Part shown: piece after piece, positions 23,720-24,947 of the stretch | Position numbering within the stretch: the stretch's first letter is position 1 | Layout: every line of letters begins with the position of its first letter | Source: Prolixibacteraceae bacterium UBA5740 | GTDB taxonomy: Bacteria; Bacteroidota; Bacteroidia; Bacteroidales; Prolixibacteraceae | Assembly: GCA_002419285.1 (NCBI GenBank) | Contig: DIFU01000095.1 | Span: 1 to 24,947, forward strand | DNA length: 24,947 nt | Direction: 5' to 3' | Made by a program: the position numbers and the translations under genes | The notes under the pieces: model-generated | The model's database searches: none | What the model was told of the DNA's origin: nothing | The model's input: only the letters and a program-made list of their open reading frames with translations

Positions 23720-24947
23720 ATGCAAAAACTTGCTGATATATTGAAGCAACCCGAAGGCTGCAGACTCGAATTGAAAGGCTCACTTCCAACCAGTTCAGAA
23801 CTGGCAAAAACTATAATTGCCTTTGCCAACGATGCAGGTGGTGAATTTTACATTGGTATTCAGGATAATCCTCGCGAAGTTATTGGGCTAATAGAAGATG
23901 ACCTGCTTGTATTAGAGGAAAAAATCAGCAGCATAGTCCACGACCAATGCACACCAGTTATTCTCCCTGAAATACTTTTTTTGAATTTTGAAGGAAAGCA
24001 CCTGCTGGTTACCAAAATTCACAAAGGTAGCACACCGCCCTATTACCTGAAAAACAAAGGAATTGAAAACGGGACCTATATCCGGGTAGGTTCAACCAAC
24101 CGGCAGGCATCACCTGAAATTATTGCAGAGCTTGTTAGGCAAAAACAGAACATTTCATTCGACAGCGAATTGGTTTTCAGGAAAACTGCGGGTGAAGTTA
24201 ACCTGAAGTCCTTCAAAGATCTTTTTCGGGAAAAAACCAACGAGCCATTGACAAATCAGGTTCTGTATTAACTTGAATTAATTAAATCAGAGCAATCCAA
24301 AGTCCTTCCAACAAATGCATTGGTTCTGTTATCTGATGATGAAATCCGAAAACAACTCTTTCCATATGCAAAAATCGAGTGTGCAAGATTTAAAGGGACG
24401 GTTCCCGGGAATTTTGTTGACCAGAAAACCATTGATGTAAACGTTGGACTACAAGCTGAACAGGCTTACCAGTTTGTTTTGAGGCACATTTCTCAGGGAA
24501 CTGCCGATTATACAGGAGTGTATCGCAACGACCGCTGGGAATACCCCATTATAGCCATTCGCGAAGTAATTCGAAACGCAGTTATTCATCGCGACTATTC
24601 ATTATTGGGCAAGGACATCAAAATAGCCATATTTGACGACAAAATTGAGGTTACCAGCCCAGGAAAACTTATGCCTTCGGTTGATTTCAGCGATATGGAA
24701 TCCGGGCAATCCGACATACGAAACAAAACACTGGCTCCCATATTCAAACGGCTTGGGATCATCGAGCAATGGGGCAATGGATTAAAACTGATTAAAGAAG
24801 AACTGCAACTCTATCCCGAGATAGATTTTACCTGGAAAGAACCAGGTATTGCTTTCAGAATAACGTTTTCTCATAAAAATTTCAAACAACCCGAACTGCA
24901 GCATGATTTCAAATATGAGCTTAACGCCGTTGAGATCAAGCTGGGAC
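23720..24947 (+). pseudogene. AlbA_2/ATPase-type putative transcriptional regulator with in-frame stop, cut by window end
   Basis: The first 183 codons encode an AlbA_2 (divergent AAA-4) domain: 'LELKGSLPTSSELAKTIIAFANDAGGEFYIGIQDNPREVIG' and 'GTYIRVGSTNRQA'. A TAA at 24269-24271 stops translation after 'NQVLY'. The same frame then continues without another stop to 24947. It gives 'LELIKSEQSKVLPTNALVLLSDDE', the expected linker, then 'REVIRNAVIHRDYS', 'DDKIEVTSPGKLM' and 'NKTLAPIFKRLGIIEQWGNGL', which form the C-terminal ATPase-like (HATPase_c_4) half. One change, such as AAA to TAA, would restore a full-length protein of over 400 residues. No good restart follows the stop. It may be a recent pseudogene, a sequencing error or a readthrough gene. 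The 3' end lies outside the window. Confidence 0.82.

Noticed and set aside
1..24947. tRNA, rRNA, riboswitch or insertion-sequence transposase
   Set aside because: No cloverleaf, rRNA-like segment, recognisable riboswitch core or transposase reading frame was seen on either strand.

Overview
The window looks like Bacteroidota chromosome, plausibly a free-living or marine/sediment member of the Marinilabiliales–Prolixibacteraceae type. The phylum call rests on a SusC/SusD pair, a one-protein hybrid two-component regulator (HTCS), lipoproteins with Bacteroidota-style lipoboxes, weak Shine-Dalgarno signals and several TAnnTTTG-type -7 promoter elements. The family-level guess is inference only.

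Layout. Bases 1-310 hold REP-like palindromic repeats, including a 40-bp tandem array. Next are a DUF1801 protein (311-694) and an MFS transporter (830-2023). From 2282 to 14019 seven genes lie on the minus strand with short gaps. In transcription order they are a type-B carboxylesterase lipoprotein, SusC, SusD, a secreted amidohydrolase-2 protein, two tandem CE1-type esterases, and a second type-B carboxylesterase, ending at a bidirectional terminator (about 2222-2258). Diverging from this block is the HTCS gene (14235-18257). The shared 215-bp intergenic region carries helically phased repeats with a TTGTTCAA core. The whole is a polysaccharide-utilization-locus (PUL) architecture whose five enzymes are four esterases and one amidohydrolase, with no glycoside hydrolase or lyase. 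That suggests import and de-esterification of an ester-rich ligand (acylated or feruloylated glycan, or another ester).

Downstream lie a SOUL heme-binding protein (18375-18968) and a flavin-reductase-like protein (19045-19653). Convergent to them is a compact minus-strand trio (21129 to 19775): a HigB/RelE-like toxin, an Xre/HigA-like antitoxin and a SecB-like small chaperone, in the order of a toxin-antitoxin-chaperone (TAC) system. Then comes a GH92-type alpha-mannosidase lipoprotein (21442-23607). The window ends in an AlbA_2/ATPase-type putative regulator (23720 to the edge) broken by one in-frame TAA.

Main points for a second look: the esterase-only PUL and its candidate operators; the TAC module; a remnant of a third CE1 gene that follows the stop codon of its neighbour in frame; the REP-like family with copies just after three + strand stop codons; and the single nonsense codon in the AlbA_2 gene. 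All functional calls come from reading sequence motifs; no database search was run.
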